A DNA stretch of 64,000 nucleotides from Bacteroidia bacterium (lineage in GTDB: Bacteria; Bacteroidota; Bacteroidia; Chitinophagales; Chitinophagaceae), in NCBI GenBank assembly GCA_030426665.1, contig JAUHYD010000012.1, forward strand, positions 1 through 64,000. Direction: 5' to 3'. The notes beneath the pieces were generated by a model. The model had not been told where the DNA came from. It was given only the letters and a program-made list of their open reading frames with translations, and did no database searches. Positions within the stretch are counted from its first letter, which is position 1. Every line of letters begins with the position of its first letter. This document shows positions 33,696 to 42,721 of the stretch, in pieces. The position numbers and the translations under genes were made by a program.

Positions 33696-33778
33696 AGCTA
33701 AGCGTAGTCAAAAATAATAGTTGATTGGCGTAGTCGCCTGACTACATCACTGCGGTGGTCAGTCTCCCGACTGACTTA
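33696..33778. repeat. Interspersed dyad repeat, copy C
   Basis: The same 83-bp element as copy A with one substitution (ACTACATCAC for ACTACGTCAC). The match continues three bases further (CTT) and then the sequences diverge. It lies 54 bases upstream of the 33642 gene start. Confidence 0.9.
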
Positions 33779-33861
33779 CTTACATCTCAACCTATTACCC
33801 ATTCATCGTAATTTTCACCATTATAATAGTCCTTCACCAACAGTCACACGGAGGGCACAAA

Positions 33862-33942
33862 ATGTCAAAGAACTACTTACAAATTTACGGTATATACACA
33901 AGCGGCTTAGGCAACCATACCTTCGCCGCTTCTGTGTTTTAG
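33862..33942 (+). CDS. Possible 26-residue peptide with strong Shine-Dalgarno
   Basis: An ATG-to-TAG frame of 26 codons (MSKNYLQIYGIYTSGLGN...), preceded at seven bases by GGAGGG, a ribosome-binding site far stronger than is usual in this phylum. It lies in the gap between repeat copy C and the next minus-strand orphan gene. It may be a decayed gene remnant or chance. No homologue is known to me. Confidence 0.2.
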   Translation: MSKNYLQIYGIYTSGLGNHTFAASVF

Positions 33943-33973
33943 TTATTTATTTGTTACATATATCGATAGGTGT

Positions 33974-34390
33974 TTACATGGTAGCAGTTTTTAGACTGAA
34001 TACTACAAAAGATGCAACTGTAAAAACAAACAACATAAACACGATAAAAATGGCTAAAGCTGTGGACATTTTCTCCTTATGACTGTCATATATTTTCAGT
34101 AAACTTTCGTCTGTATATCTCTTAGAAAAAAATATTGATGTTATAATTGTTACTGCTGAAGGAATTACTAACCACATTGCTATTAAAATAAAATTATTCT
34201 CTATACTTCTCATATATGAAGAATAAGAAGAAGAAATTTTAAATGCAAAATAATTAGAGTATGAAAAAGCTAATCCCCCATATATACCTAATAGGCCTTT
34301 TTTTGTTGAATAAATAGTCAAATCCATATCGTTTTTTTTGTTTGTGTAAGCACAGAAAAACACGTAAACAATATTGTCGATTATTTTCAT
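33974..34390 (-). CDS. Small hypothetical membrane protein
   Basis: From the ATG at 34390 the product is about 138 residues (MKIIDNIVYVFFCAY...), with four hydrophobic segments: GLLGIYGGLAFSYSNYF, FILIAMWLVIPSAVTIITSI, a short amphipathic KRYTDESLLKIYDSHKEK loop, and ALAIFIVFMLFVFTVASFVVF. This layout (a large C-terminal helix pair around a charged loop) is shared by several small membrane proteins of Bacteroidota accessory regions, but no function is known. Alternative starts are 34399 and 34465. It is flanked by repeat copies C and D and is strongly AT-rich. Confidence 0.6.
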   Translation of the reverse strand: MKIIDNIVYVFFCAYTNKKNDMDLTIYSTKKGLLGIYGGLAFSYSNYFAFKISSSYSSYMRSIENNFILIAMWLVIPSAVTIITSIFFSKRYTDESLLKIYDSHKEKMSTALAIFIVFMLFVFTVASFVVFSLKTATM

Positions 34391-34487
34391 GCGATGCATT
34401 TTTATTATTCTAAAATAGAAATAATAGTCGAAACAAATTATTGAAATGTTTGTTACACATAACAATTAGTTTGAAAATGCACGACCC

Positions 34488-34563
34488 AGCTAAGCGTAGT
34501 AAAAATAAAGATTGGCGTACGTATCCTGACTACGTCAAAGCGGCGGTCAATCTCATGATTGAC
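34488..34563. repeat. Interspersed dyad repeat, copy D (diverged)
   Basis: Begins AGCTAAGCGTAGT like the other copies and keeps the GACTAC and GGTCAATCTC / GATTGAC dyads, but differs at many positions. It is the outermost copy, on the hemL side of the patch. Confidence 0.75.
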
Positions 34564-34855
34564 GAAAAGAGACATCTGCTACTCATACTTTGGTTCAGTT
34601 GCGTCCTCTCGTCAGCATGACATACAAGTTAGGGGCATTTATTTGATAGCCTGCTTTGTGACTACCCCTATCCCCTGAAGGGTGACGTAAGTCGCGATGG
34701 GTGTAGTAAACAACAGGAAACTTATTCCCGAATCCCCAATTCCAAATCAACAAATTCCCAATTCCCACTCACATTACCGCCATTTATTCGGAACTTGCGG
34801 CAAAATAAAGCAGTCGGATATGCAGACTGTGTTTTAAAGCGATAATTATTAAAAT
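34564..34855. other. Intergenic tail of the repeat patch before hemL
   Basis: No gene seen. It contains a degenerate CCCCTATCCCCTGAAGGGTGA stretch with local dyad symmetry and a low-complexity run of TTCCCAATTCC-type words (34725-34770), both common in Bacteroidota intergenic DNA. No convincing -33/-7 pair was found for hemL. Confidence 0.4.
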
Positions 34856-36148
34856 ATGTCTCAGAATATTAGTAAGAGTAAAGAGTTATTTAGTCGTGCG
34901 CAGCAAACCATACCCGGAGGGGTAAACTCTCCCGTGCGTGCGTTCAAGAGTGTGGGCGGTACGCCATTGTTTATGAAAAGTGCAAAGGGTGCTTATATGT
35001 ATGATGCCGACGGAAATCGGTATATAGATTATATCAACTCCTGGGGACCCATGATATTAGGTCATGCACACGAAGCAGTAGTGGCAGCAATACAAGAGCG
35101 GGCAGCATTATCCACCTCCTTTGGCGCACCTACGGAGCTGGAGGTAGAGATGGCAGAACTGATAGTAAGCATGGCCCCTAATGTAGATTTGATACGCATG
35201 GTGAGCAGTGGCACAGAGGCGTGTATGAGTGCGCTCAGGCTGGCACGTGGCTACACCGGCAGAAACAAGTTTATCAAGTTTGAAGGTTGCTATCACGGTC
35301 ATGCTGACGCTTTTCTGGTAAAGGCAGGCAGCGGCCTCGCAACGCTGAATATTCAGACGGTACCGGGAGTAACGGCAGGTGCATCGGTTGATACGCTGAC
35401 CGCACCGTACAATAGTCCTGAAGCGGTGGAGGACCTGATAAAGCAGTATAAAGGCGAGATAGCCGCCATCATTATAGAGCCTGTGGCGGGCAATATGGGA
35501 TGTATTCCGCCTGAGCCGGGTTTTCTGGAGTTTCTGAGAAACATTTGTGACAAAGAAGGCATAGTGCTGATTTTTGATGAGGTGATGACCGGCTTCCGTT
35601 TGGCTGCCGGTGGAGCGCAGGAACGCCTGGGTGTACGCGCAGACTTGGTGACCTATGGCAAGGTGATAGGTGGCGGACTACCCGTAGGGGCATTTGGTGG
35701 CCGAAAAGATATTATGGAGTGTATAGCACCATTGGGCAATGTATATCAGGCGGGTACGCTCAGCGGCAACCCCATAGCAATGATTGCCGGATATACTACC
35801 TTGAAGACACTAAAAGACAATCCCGATATATATACAGCCCTCGACGAAAAAACAGCACGTATTGAGCAGGGAGTACGGTCGGTGATGGACAAGACGGACA
35901 TACCGTATGTGGTAAATCGTTTAGGGTCGATGATCAGCGTTCATTTCAGCAATACCCGCGTGCGCAATTTTGCCGATGCTGCTGCAGCAGATAATGCCCG
36001 CTTCAACAAGTTGTTTCACAAGATGTTGGACAGAGGGGTTTATCTGGCACCGTCTGCATTTGAAACATGGTTTGTAAGTAGCGCTATTTCTGATGAAGAC
36101 GTAAATGCAACAATCGCTGCTTTGCAGGAAGGTATATCTGAAATGTAA
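34856..36148 (+). CDS. hemL: Glutamate-1-semialdehyde 2,1-aminomutase
   Basis: A 430-residue PLP enzyme that isomerises glutamate-1-semialdehyde to 5-aminolevulinate, the C5 entry to haem. Motifs: [16 protein letters not shown] at the start, [28 protein letters not shown] with the PLP Asp241, and [17 protein letters not shown] with Schiff-base Lys269. The length and all family blocks are normal. It stands alone with hem-unrelated genes around it; the cytochrome c maturation genes at 56-59 kb would use its product indirectly. Confidence 0.96.
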   Translation: MSQNISKSKELFSRAQQTIPGGVNSPVRAFKSVGGTPLFMKSAKGAYMYDADGNRYIDYINSWGPMILGHAHEAVVAAIQERAALSTSFGAPTELEVEMAELIVSMAPNVDLIRMVSSGTEACMSALRLARGYTGRNKFIKFEGCYHGHADAFLVKAGSGLATLNIQTVPGVTAGASVDTLTAPYNSPEAVEDLIKQYKGEIAAIIIEPVAGNMGCIPPEPGFLEFLRNICDKEGIVLIFDEVMTGFRLAAGGAQERLGVRADLVTYGKVIGGGLPVGAFGGRKDIMECIAPLGNVYQAGTLSGNPIAMIAGYTTLKTLKDNPDIYTALDEKTARIEQGVRSVMDKTDIPYVVNRLGSMISVHFSNTRVRNFADAAAADNARFNKLFHKMLDRGVYLAPSAFETWFVSSAISDEDVNATIAALQEGISEM

Positions 36149-36204
36149 AATGCGATGAGGTCAGGTTACCTAACTGTTATAAGAGGGGACTAAGCTTTAC
36201 AAAC

Positions 36205-36235
36205 TTTCTTAAAGAGAAATTTATTATTACTTTTG
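36205..36235 (+). promoter_or_regulatory. Candidate promoter of the beta-barrel gene
   Basis: TTTC at 36205-36208, 19 bases, then TACTTTTG at 36228-36235. The -7 element is an exact TAnnTTTG match, 17 bases before the ATG at 36253; the -33 box has one mismatch. Confidence 0.4.
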
Positions 36236-36252
36236 TAAATAACTTTTATGCT

Positions 36253-37185
36253 ATGCTAATCCTGAAAAGAATAAATTCTATATATATCCTTTTGGCTTCT
36301 GTAATGGTCGTTGGTATTCAGTCTTTTTCGGCTGATGCGCAGGTGTCCATGTATGACGAAGGTAACCGAGGGTCAGTATATTTCAGCATTGGTACAAACT
36401 CGGCTTCATTTAAGCCTACGTCTATAGATATGACGCAGAACAATGGAGGCAGTTTTACACTCAACAATGTGGAAGCAGACAATAAGACTACCTCAAAGTC
36501 TGCAGGCTTGCAATACAATGTCAGGGTTGGTTACTTTTTCGATTACAATCAGACGTTTGCGGTTGAGTTGAGTTATGACCCGGTCAAGTATCATCTTACA
36601 GATGGTCAGTTAGTAACGCAGACAAGTACCGTAGATAACACACAGGTAGATAGTACCTATGCATTTTCTACAACCAATGGATATTTCTATAACATAGATG
36701 GTGCCAATTTGATGTCCGTAAATATTGTTAAGCGGTTTCAGTTATTCAGAAATTTGAAGCACTCATTCCGTGTTGATGCATTAGCGAAGGCAGGTATCGG
36801 GCCGTCTATGCCACACGTGTATAATAGTATTGCCGGTAAGGCGTCAGAATATCCTTCTTTTCAATTTGCTGGTTGGAACATGGGAGCTGCGGGCGCTATA
36901 AGACTTACAGCCATGCGGCATGTCTACCTTGAAGGTGCGTTTAAGTATTCGCGTGCCACTTATTCCGATATCGGAATTTACAACGGTACTGCCAGCCAAA
37001 AGCTATCTATTTCACAGGTTATCTTTAGTATCGGTTATACGTTTTCTACCACTCGTCACAATCCATTATTCGAAAAGGGACGTATAGAGTATATGCCGCT
37101 GACCATCAAACCAATACATCAGGGGCAGGGTTCCGAAGGTGGTTCGGGTTGGGACGCTGAGCCTGAGCCGGAACCAGAACCCTAA
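36253..37185 (+). CDS. Outer-membrane beta-barrel protein
   Basis: A 310-residue protein with a signal peptide (about 1-29, ending SADAQ). Beta strands with alternating aromatic residues (AGLQYNVRVGYFFDYNQTFAVEL, KAGIGPSMPHVY, MRHVYLEGAFKYSRATY, QVIFSIGYTFSTT) indicate a small porin-like barrel of 8-10 strands. It ends in a Glu-Pro repeat (EPEPEPEP) after the last strand, so the C-terminus extends outside the barrel. No specific family is recognised. Confidence 0.77.
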   Translation: MLILKRINSIYILLASVMVVGIQSFSADAQVSMYDEGNRGSVYFSIGTNSASFKPTSIDMTQNNGGSFTLNNVEADNKTTSKSAGLQYNVRVGYFFDYNQTFAVELSYDPVKYHLTDGQLVTQTSTVDNTQVDSTYAFSTTNGYFYNIDGANLMSVNIVKRFQLFRNLKHSFRVDALAKAGIGPSMPHVYNSIAGKASEYPSFQFAGWNMGAAGAIRLTAMRHVYLEGAFKYSRATYSDIGIYNGTASQKLSISQVIFSIGYTFSTTRHNPLFEKGRIEYMPLTIKPIHQGQGSEGGSGWDAEPEPEPEP

Positions 37186-37233
37186 CTGGATGTAAGCCCT
37201 GAAAAGGGGCAAATATGCAATACTAATTTTAGA

Positions 37234-37713
37234 CTAAAGCATCCCCGATCCTGTAGATGCATCCGCAGTGTATCCGGTGTCTTCCAGCAAGTTGCCATTG
37301 TCGGCAGCCATTGTCGCCAATTCATCGCAGCGGTTATTCCATTTGTTATTGGCATGCCCTTTCACCCATACAAACTTAATCTTGTGTTTGCGGTACTCCT
37401 GCAGGAACATTCGCCATAGGTCTGCATTCTTTTTGCCGGCAAAGCCTTTTTTCTGCCACCCGAAAACCCAGCCTTTTTCCACCGCGTTTACGATGTAAGA
37501 GGAGTCTGTATAAATGATAATGTCAAGGTTGTTGCGGGTGAGCAGTTTTAGGGCTGCAATCACGGCCATCAGCTCCATGCGGTTATTGGTGGTGTGCCGG
37601 TATCCCTGCGAAATTTCTTTTACCGTCTGCCCCCAGTGCAGTACGGCACCATATCCGCCATTGCCCGGGTTGCCTCTGGCAGCACCATCTGTATGTATAA
37701 TTAGTTGTGACAC
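37234..37713 (-). CDS. rnhA: Ribonuclease HI
   Basis: A 159-residue RNase HI, which cleaves the RNA strand of RNA-DNA hybrids. The catalytic carboxylates are visible: Asp9 in IHTDGAARGNPG, Glu47 in NRMELMAV, Asp70 in IIYTDSSYIV, and a later Asp in NNRCDELA after the KGHANNKWN basic loop. The start is a GTG at 37713; no ATG lies in a sensible position. It follows the DMP19-like gene by 23 bp on the same strand. Confidence 0.95.
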   Translation of the reverse strand: MSQLIIHTDGAARGNPGNGGYGAVLHWGQTVKEISQGYRHTTNNRMELMAVIAALKLLTRNNLDIIIYTDSSYIVNAVEKGWVFGWQKKGFAGKKNADLWRMFLQEYRKHKIKFVWVKGHANNKWNNRCDELATMAADNGNLLEDTGYTADASTGSGML

Positions 37714-37736
37714 GTTGTTTCGAGTAAATATGAATG

Positions 37737-38351
37737 TTAGTTGTTGTTAGTTGTGTTGTTGGTGTCTGTGCCAAATTCTTCAAGGTGCTCCATAGCATAG
37801 TTGAGTAATAAGCGCGTGGTCGGTTCATTTAGACTTATATATCGCTCGTCCAGTATCTCAAATTCTTTCAATTCGTCATACAGCCTGGCAAAGTCTTCTA
37901 CCGATTGGGCATCGTCCAGAATTTTCTTATTCAGGACGTATACTTTTAATACGTCATCCAGAACTAATGCCATTTCTGCAGCACCCAGTTTGTAAAATTG
38001 CTCTATCATTGTCGGTAGCAATCCTACATATCCATTGTGTATGAATTGGATAAACCCACCCTGGTTTGCCTGAATCTGGAGGTAGTCATAAGTCAGTATT
38101 AACTCCTGCCCCCATGATAGAGTATCTACAAATGCAAAAGTCTGTTTCCGGTACAGCTCTTCATGGAGCGGCTGTACAAGCGCATCATAAACATCACCTC
38201 TTGCACCGGACTTGTAAGTCGTTACAATATCCTTGAAATTGATGGGTGGGAGAAAGCTGCTCGTCATTAATTCAATTTTTGCCTGCCCGTATTGGTTTGT
38301 CCGGGGAGGGGTTATGGTCACAACATTACTAAACTTGCCGAATAGTGCCAA
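37737..38351 (-). CDS. DMP19/DUF4375-like protein
   Basis: A protein of up to 204 residues with the DMP19 (DUF4375) pattern: TYDYLQIQANQGGFIQFIHNGYVGLLPTMIEQFYKLGAAEMALVLDDVL, the NxGGFxQFxxN core being the family mark. The domain is typical of small cytoplasmic proteins of unknown function. The frame opens with a TTG at 38351; an ATG at 38267 would give about 176 residues and also keeps the whole domain, so the start is uncertain. The C-terminus ends in a Thr/Asn run (TDTNNTTNNN). Confidence 0.7.
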   Translation of the reverse strand: MALFGKFSNVVTITPPRTNQYGQAKIELMTSSFLPPINFKDIVTTYKSGARGDVYDALVQPLHEELYRKQTFAFVDTLSWGQELILTYDYLQIQANQGGFIQFIHNGYVGLLPTMIEQFYKLGAAEMALVLDDVLKVYVLNKKILDDAQSVEDFARLYDELKEFEILDERYISLNEPTTRLLLNYAMEHLEEFGTDTNNTTNNN

Positions 38352-38604
38352 GACATATTGTGTTTTCGTTGCCCTTGCCGAGGGGGAAAGGTGTCTCGAA
38401 ACTTTATGTTTTCAGAAACATAACTTTCACGTAATTTGGCAAACTTTTATGTAACTCAGGGTTATATTTGTAGTGGCTTCGATTATATTGCGACAAGTAG
38501 AATAAGTCTTGCCTGCTACTAATTTTTACACTGATTAGGTATTATAGGGACGTTAATAGTATTATTGTGTGCTTTTGAAGCCTTAATAACAACAGATATT
38601 GTTC

Positions 38605-39699
38605 ATGAGACTATTTGCAGTATTGTTTTTGCTGGTTGGTTTGATACGGACTTCGTATGGTCAGGATAAGAAAAATGACCTGTATGCAGAGGATCTGAGG
38701 GGGAGTGTGAAATCAATTAAAATCAGAGGTTTTCGTGCTATCGGCGGAGCAGCGGGAGCAGCATTAAAGGGTGGTTTGATTCATACTACCGAAAAAAGCT
38801 ATACTACTAATGGATATCTGATGAAGAGTACTTCTGCGATTGGTGGTAATAAGATTGGTGGGGTAGAAATCCCGTATCGCTCTGCAACTATCAATTACAA
38901 GTACGACAAGTATAACAACCTGCTTGGTAGCTGTAGCTACAATACACAAGGTCTTCTTGAAGACTCGTCGGTGCATGAAGTGGACAAACGGGGAAACAGG
39001 ATAATCTGGAAGATATTCAAAGGAAATGGTGCACAGGAGTGGGAGTATGTTTCGGAATATGACAACACCGGTAATTTGTTGGAGGTAAATGACTACCATT
39101 GGACAAAGCTAATAACACGGCATACGTACAGGTACAATGACCATTCTAAGTGCACAATGGAAAGCGACTATACTCCGGATGGCAGACTAAAGTCGAAAAA
39201 GCTTTACAACTATGACGAAAGGTGGAACAGGGTAGAGGAAACATCATTTGACGGTAGCGGTGCATTTGAGTACCGCCGCACGTATGTGTACAACCAATGG
39301 GGTAACCCGATTGAAGAGCGAGAGTATAAAACGGATGGCTCTGACAAACACACCAAAATATTAAGGGAGTACGATAAAGATGATAATGTTACCCGCATCC
39401 GGCAGTATGATGAAAACGGAAGAATGGTATATCAGGGCAGGTTCGATGCGCACGGAAATCACCTTGCCGATATCACGTACAATGCTAATGGTACTGTACG
39501 AGAAAAAGTGACAGCAGATTATGAATACGACTCCTTCGGTAATGAGACCTTAGAAATGCTCAAGCTGTCAGAACGCTCTCCGGCTATTAAGAGTGTATAC
39601 AAGTATGACTATGATTACGAAGGCAATTGGATAAAGAAGACAGTGTTTGAAGATGGTGAGGCAGTAAGAATTGCCGAGCGTGAGATAGAATACTATTGA
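38605..39699 (+). CDS. Secreted protein with YD/RHS-like repeats
   Basis: A 364-residue protein with a signal peptide (about 1-20, ending TSYGQ). From about residue 60 it carries many YD-type units (YKYDKYNNLLGS, YDNTGNLLEVNDY, YDERWNRVEETSFDGSGAF, YNQWGNPIEEREY, YDKDDNVTRIRQYDENGRM), as in RHS/YD-repeat proteins, but lacks the RHS core and any C-terminal toxin. The repeats should form an extended beta structure outside the cell membrane. The ATG at 38605 is preferred to a TTG six bases upstream. No T9SS sorting domain is seen. Confidence 0.77.
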   Translation: MRLFAVLFLLVGLIRTSYGQDKKNDLYAEDLRGSVKSIKIRGFRAIGGAAGAALKGGLIHTTEKSYTTNGYLMKSTSAIGGNKIGGVEIPYRSATINYKYDKYNNLLGSCSYNTQGLLEDSSVHEVDKRGNRIIWKIFKGNGAQEWEYVSEYDNTGNLLEVNDYHWTKLITRHTYRYNDHSKCTMESDYTPDGRLKSKKLYNYDERWNRVEETSFDGSGAFEYRRTYVYNQWGNPIEEREYKTDGSDKHTKILREYDKDDNVTRIRQYDENGRMVYQGRFDAHGNHLADITYNANGTVREKVTADYEYDSFGNETLEMLKLSERSPAIKSVYKYDYDYEGNWIKKTVFEDGEAVRIAEREIEYY

Positions 39700-39766
39700 G
39701 TCGAGACGGGTTGATCGAAATCGCCTGAATAAGGGTTAAGCGCTCACGAACCCTAAATAATTGCTT

Positions 39767-40243
39767 ATGGTGCCCGACAATTGGGAAATACAGGCTAAGG
39801 AAAATCAGAAAGCATACAAACGCTTGCTTGAAAAAGGCAACAAAAATAAGATGCTTAAGATGCTGCCGGACCTCCACGAAGAGGCGTTTAGCAAAATAGA
39901 TTGTCTTGAATGTGCCCGGTGTTGCAAGAACCATTCCCCCAGATTTAAGCAGCCCGATATTAAACGAATTGCAAAAGTTCTTCGTATAAAGGAAGGTGAG
40001 TTGGTACACCGTTATCTACGCTTAGATGCTGACGGCGACTATGTAACCCAGGCAAGCCCCTGTCCATTTCTTGCCGACGATAATACCTGTAACATATACG
40101 AAGACCGACCCTCGGATTGCCGGCGATACCCATATACCGATGAAGATGTACTGCTGAAGCGAGTACAACTCACCCTCAAAAACACTACCGTCTGCCCGGC
40201 AACTTTCGTAGTGATGGAGCGGCTTTTGGAGGTTGGCAAATAG
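39767..40243 (+). CDS. YkgJ-family cysteine-cluster protein
   Basis: A 158-residue cytoplasmic protein with the YkgJ/CxxCxxCC pattern: CLECARCCKNHSPRF (about residues 44-58) and CPFLADDNTCNIYEDRPSDCRRYPY near the C-terminus, which together supply eight Cys for a metal (Zn or Fe-S) cluster. Family members are often annotated as ferredoxin-like or Fe-S-binding; the substrate is unknown. The ATG at 39767 is preferred to a TTG six bases upstream. Confidence 0.82.
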   Translation: MVPDNWEIQAKENQKAYKRLLEKGNKNKMLKMLPDLHEEAFSKIDCLECARCCKNHSPRFKQPDIKRIAKVLRIKEGELVHRYLRLDADGDYVTQASPCPFLADDNTCNIYEDRPSDCRRYPYTDEDVLLKRVQLTLKNTTVCPATFVVMERLLEVGK

Positions 40244-40525
40244 ACCCGGTTTGCCATAGTGCGCCCTGTATTACACTAACGAATCGTACTTACCGGAAAA
40301 ATTGCATACGGCATTTCTCACTAACAGTTTTAGAGTTCCCGAGTGCTAAAAGCCGACGGTAGGTAGTGAGTTTAATCGCACAAGTAAGTGTTTAATAACT
40401 GACCGGTAATATTAGCGGAAAGAGTAAGACTGCCAGCCGCTTGACTTGCGGAGACGGGAATAAGCAATCTCAACGTAAATAGCCGGAAAATAAATAAATC
40501 GAGCGACAAAGTGCAGTAGCGCCCA
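40244..40525. other. Intergenic region with a nested stem-loop
   Basis: No gene seen in 282 bp. Positions 40317-40370 form a two-level hairpin: CTCACTA pairs with TAGTGAG, and inside it TTTTAG pairs with CTAAAA around AGTTCCCGAGTG. It lies between the YkgJ gene (plus) and the T9SS gene (minus), which converge, and could be a bidirectional terminator or a repeat relic. Confidence 0.4.
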
Positions 40526-42382
40526 CTATTGCTTTAGAATAAGCCGTCGGTGCAAAACGCTATTATCTGCGCCGGCGATGATGCAATGATAAGCACCGGA
40601 AGCCAGTTTGGTAATTGATAACGTGTTTTGTTTGCCGGACAGAGGAGTGGAAATAAGGAGATTTCCTGATATGTCGTAAATCTCTGCTTTAGACCCAGGT
40701 GCAAAAGGCGTATAGCTGTTTATTTGAACATATTCTTTTGCCGGCATCGGGAAAAGGCGAATATTGTTTTCTCTACCAGACATTTCCGAAACTCCAACTT
40801 CGCAATCTTTTACTTCTATTGATATGTAAGTGCTACATAGGTCATCACTATCTGAATACGTTATCATGGTGGTGCCAACAGAAATACCGGTAACAGCCCC
40901 TGCAAAAGAATCAATAGTTGCTATTGATGTGTCGCCACTTATCCAATGTCCGCCTGAGACCGCATTGCCTAACGTTGCCGTTTCGTCAATACATATTTGC
41001 GATGGTCCTGTAATGTCGGTCGGAGCAGCATTAACAGTTATTTGTTTGGTGACATAACACGTTGTGCCTTGTGCATAAGTTATAACGGCAATGCCCGCAG
41101 CGATGCCCGCAACAATTCCTGTCGTCGGGTTTATCGTTGCCACTCCCGGGTTGTTACTGGTCCATGTTCCTCCACCTGCAGACGCAGCATATGTATTTGT
41201 AGCGCCACTACATATTTTGTCGGGTCCGGTAATGGGTACATTGGCCGGGGTTGTCCATACTGTGTTTGGTAGTCCCAAAGAGGGAGAAGAACCCGATGAC
41301 AATGCAAGACCATCGTGCCGGAATCCGCAAGCCAGACCAGCGAGGTTGGGGGAGGAGATTGTTCCAATATATGTGCTGCTATGTGAACCTATAACATATA
41401 TCCTGCCGTCCGGGCCCAATTTTGCATCTCCTGAGAACCCAATGGTTCCGGACAATACAGTTCCGGAAGCGATAATCGCGGGCAAAGACGGGAGAGAAAG
41501 GTCATACTGAATGATTGATGGCGTTGTAATCCTGCATATATAGAGTTTTGAATTGTCCGGCGAAAATTCAGCACCGTAAATGCCACCGTCACTTGCAATA
41601 ACCTGTGCGTTGGACACTGCACCGGTTGCCGGGTCGAAGTCGCAAAGCTCACCACCGCCTACAAAAGAACTGCCGAAAGGAACGCAAGCAACAAATATTT
41701 TTGTTCTGTCATGACTGCATTTCATAACGCCATTGCTGTAGTTGCCATAGCCCGGAAATGAACCGACATTGTACACAGTTGGTGCTGAAACTCCAGAAGC
41801 GGTAACTTCGTAAACGTAAAACAATGTGCTATCTTTTTTGTGCGCAATCACCCATACGTTACAGTCGTTGCCGGCAATAGCAATCAGCTTTTCACTCATT
41901 TCATCAGCTAGTGCAATGCCGGAGCGACCCGGAATTATATCACCCATTCTGCCATCGAGTGTCATGTCTACTTCTGAATAGGCAAGGTGGCAAAACCTGT
42001 ATGGCGTTAACAACTGATTCTCCAGCGAAAAAATGTAGTACTTACTAGTGTCACCTATAAAAGGAACGATAAGCGAAGACTGTGTGGTACTTCTGGTAGC
42101 AAAGGGGACTATACCAACACCTGAAGGCATTGGAACATTTGACCTATTGAAAACCGTACTGCCATCAGTGTAAAATAGTAGATTTCCGCGGCTATCCGAT
42201 ACACTCGCTCCACCTTCGATGGCATCAGCTGCAGACGAGCCTGTAACGGGTACTCCTGTAGAAAAATCAATTGAGGCATAATTGCTTAAAACCCACACGT
42301 TGTTTTGTGGTGTGTTGTATTGGGCTGACAGTCTGGATGTGGAAATGAAAAGCAAGAGAATAAATAGTATAGGGTGCTTCAT
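40526..42382 (-). CDS. Large secreted beta-propeller/Ig-like protein with T9SS sorting domain
   Basis: A 618-residue product from the ATG at 42382 (MKHPILFILLLF...; the longer frame begins with a basic leader before the signal peptide). Signal peptide about 1-21. The N-terminal two thirds resembles propeller proteins of Bacteroidota (GGASVSDSRGNLLFYTDGSTVFN, KLGPDGRIYVIG). Two bacterial Ig-like (Big_2) modules follow (PDKICSGATNTYAASAGGGTW; PSQICIDETATLGNAVSGGHW), then a T9SS type A sorting domain (RLFPMPAKEYVQINSY to KLASGAYHCII). No catalytic motif is evident. Confidence 0.8.
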   Translation of the reverse strand: MKHPILFILLLFISTSRLSAQYNTPQNNVWVLSNYASIDFSTGVPVTGSSAADAIEGGASVSDSRGNLLFYTDGSTVFNRSNVPMPSGVGIVPFATRSTTQSSLIVPFIGDTSKYYIFSLENQLLTPYRFCHLAYSEVDMTLDGRMGDIIPGRSGIALADEMSEKLIAIAGNDCNVWVIAHKKDSTLFYVYEVTASGVSAPTVYNVGSFPGYGNYSNGVMKCSHDRTKIFVACVPFGSSFVGGGELCDFDPATGAVSNAQVIASDGGIYGAEFSPDNSKLYICRITTPSIIQYDLSLPSLPAIIASGTVLSGTIGFSGDAKLGPDGRIYVIGSHSSTYIGTISSPNLAGLACGFRHDGLALSSGSSPSLGLPNTVWTTPANVPITGPDKICSGATNTYAASAGGGTWTSNNPGVATINPTTGIVAGIAAGIAVITYAQGTTCYVTKQITVNAAPTDITGPSQICIDETATLGNAVSGGHWISGDTSIATIDSFAGAVTGISVGTTMITYSDSDDLCSTYISIEVKDCEVGVSEMSGRENNIRLFPMPAKEYVQINSYTPFAPGSKAEIYDISGNLLISTPLSGKQNTLSITKLASGAYHCIIAGADNSVLHRRLILKQ

Positions 42383-42490
42383 CGGCAGGTGTTTTCTCAA
42401 ATATACAAAATATCGCTTAAATAGATATGTATGTCGGTTTGGTTTTTTTAGCCACATATCTATTCAAATTAATGTTTAAAAGACCCGTTC

Positions 42491-42721
42491 GTGTCTAGCT
42501 TTTGGAACTGGGAGCAGGCCGAAACTGAATTAGGAGATGCCATATGGAGTGAAAAAGGCCGCAAATTGGGGACGTCTACATATTTCGTTAGCGCACGCCA
42601 CCGCCACTGGGTACGTCATATTAAGCGTCCTGCCATCAAATCGCAAAGTCTTCAGAACACGGATATTGTAACGCCACGATTTTTAGCCATTAACCGCTCG
42701 TTTATTCCACTTTCTTTCTAA
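42491..42721 (+). CDS. Doubtful small ORF (GTG start)
   Basis: A 76-residue frame opening with GTG at 42491 (SSFWNWEQAETELGDAIWSEKG...). It fills an otherwise empty 220-bp gap and overlaps the 3' end of the next gene on the opposite strand by 20 bp. The residue mix is not obviously non-coding, but no family is recognised and there is no convincing ribosome-binding site. It could be a gene fragment. Confidence 0.2.
   Translation: MSSFWNWEQAETELGDAIWSEKGRKLGTSTYFVSARHRHWVRHIKRPAIKSQSLQNTDIVTPRFLAINRSFIPLSF

Noticed and set aside
32598-34563. Integron attC sites
   Set aside because: The repeats form hairpins beside single genes, but no GTTRRRY/RYYYAAC core pair was found at their ends and no integrase is present in the window.
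34564-34855. tRNA or other small structured RNA gene
   Set aside because: No cloverleaf or conserved TPsiC-like GGTTCGAATCC sequence was seen here or in the other large intergenic regions.
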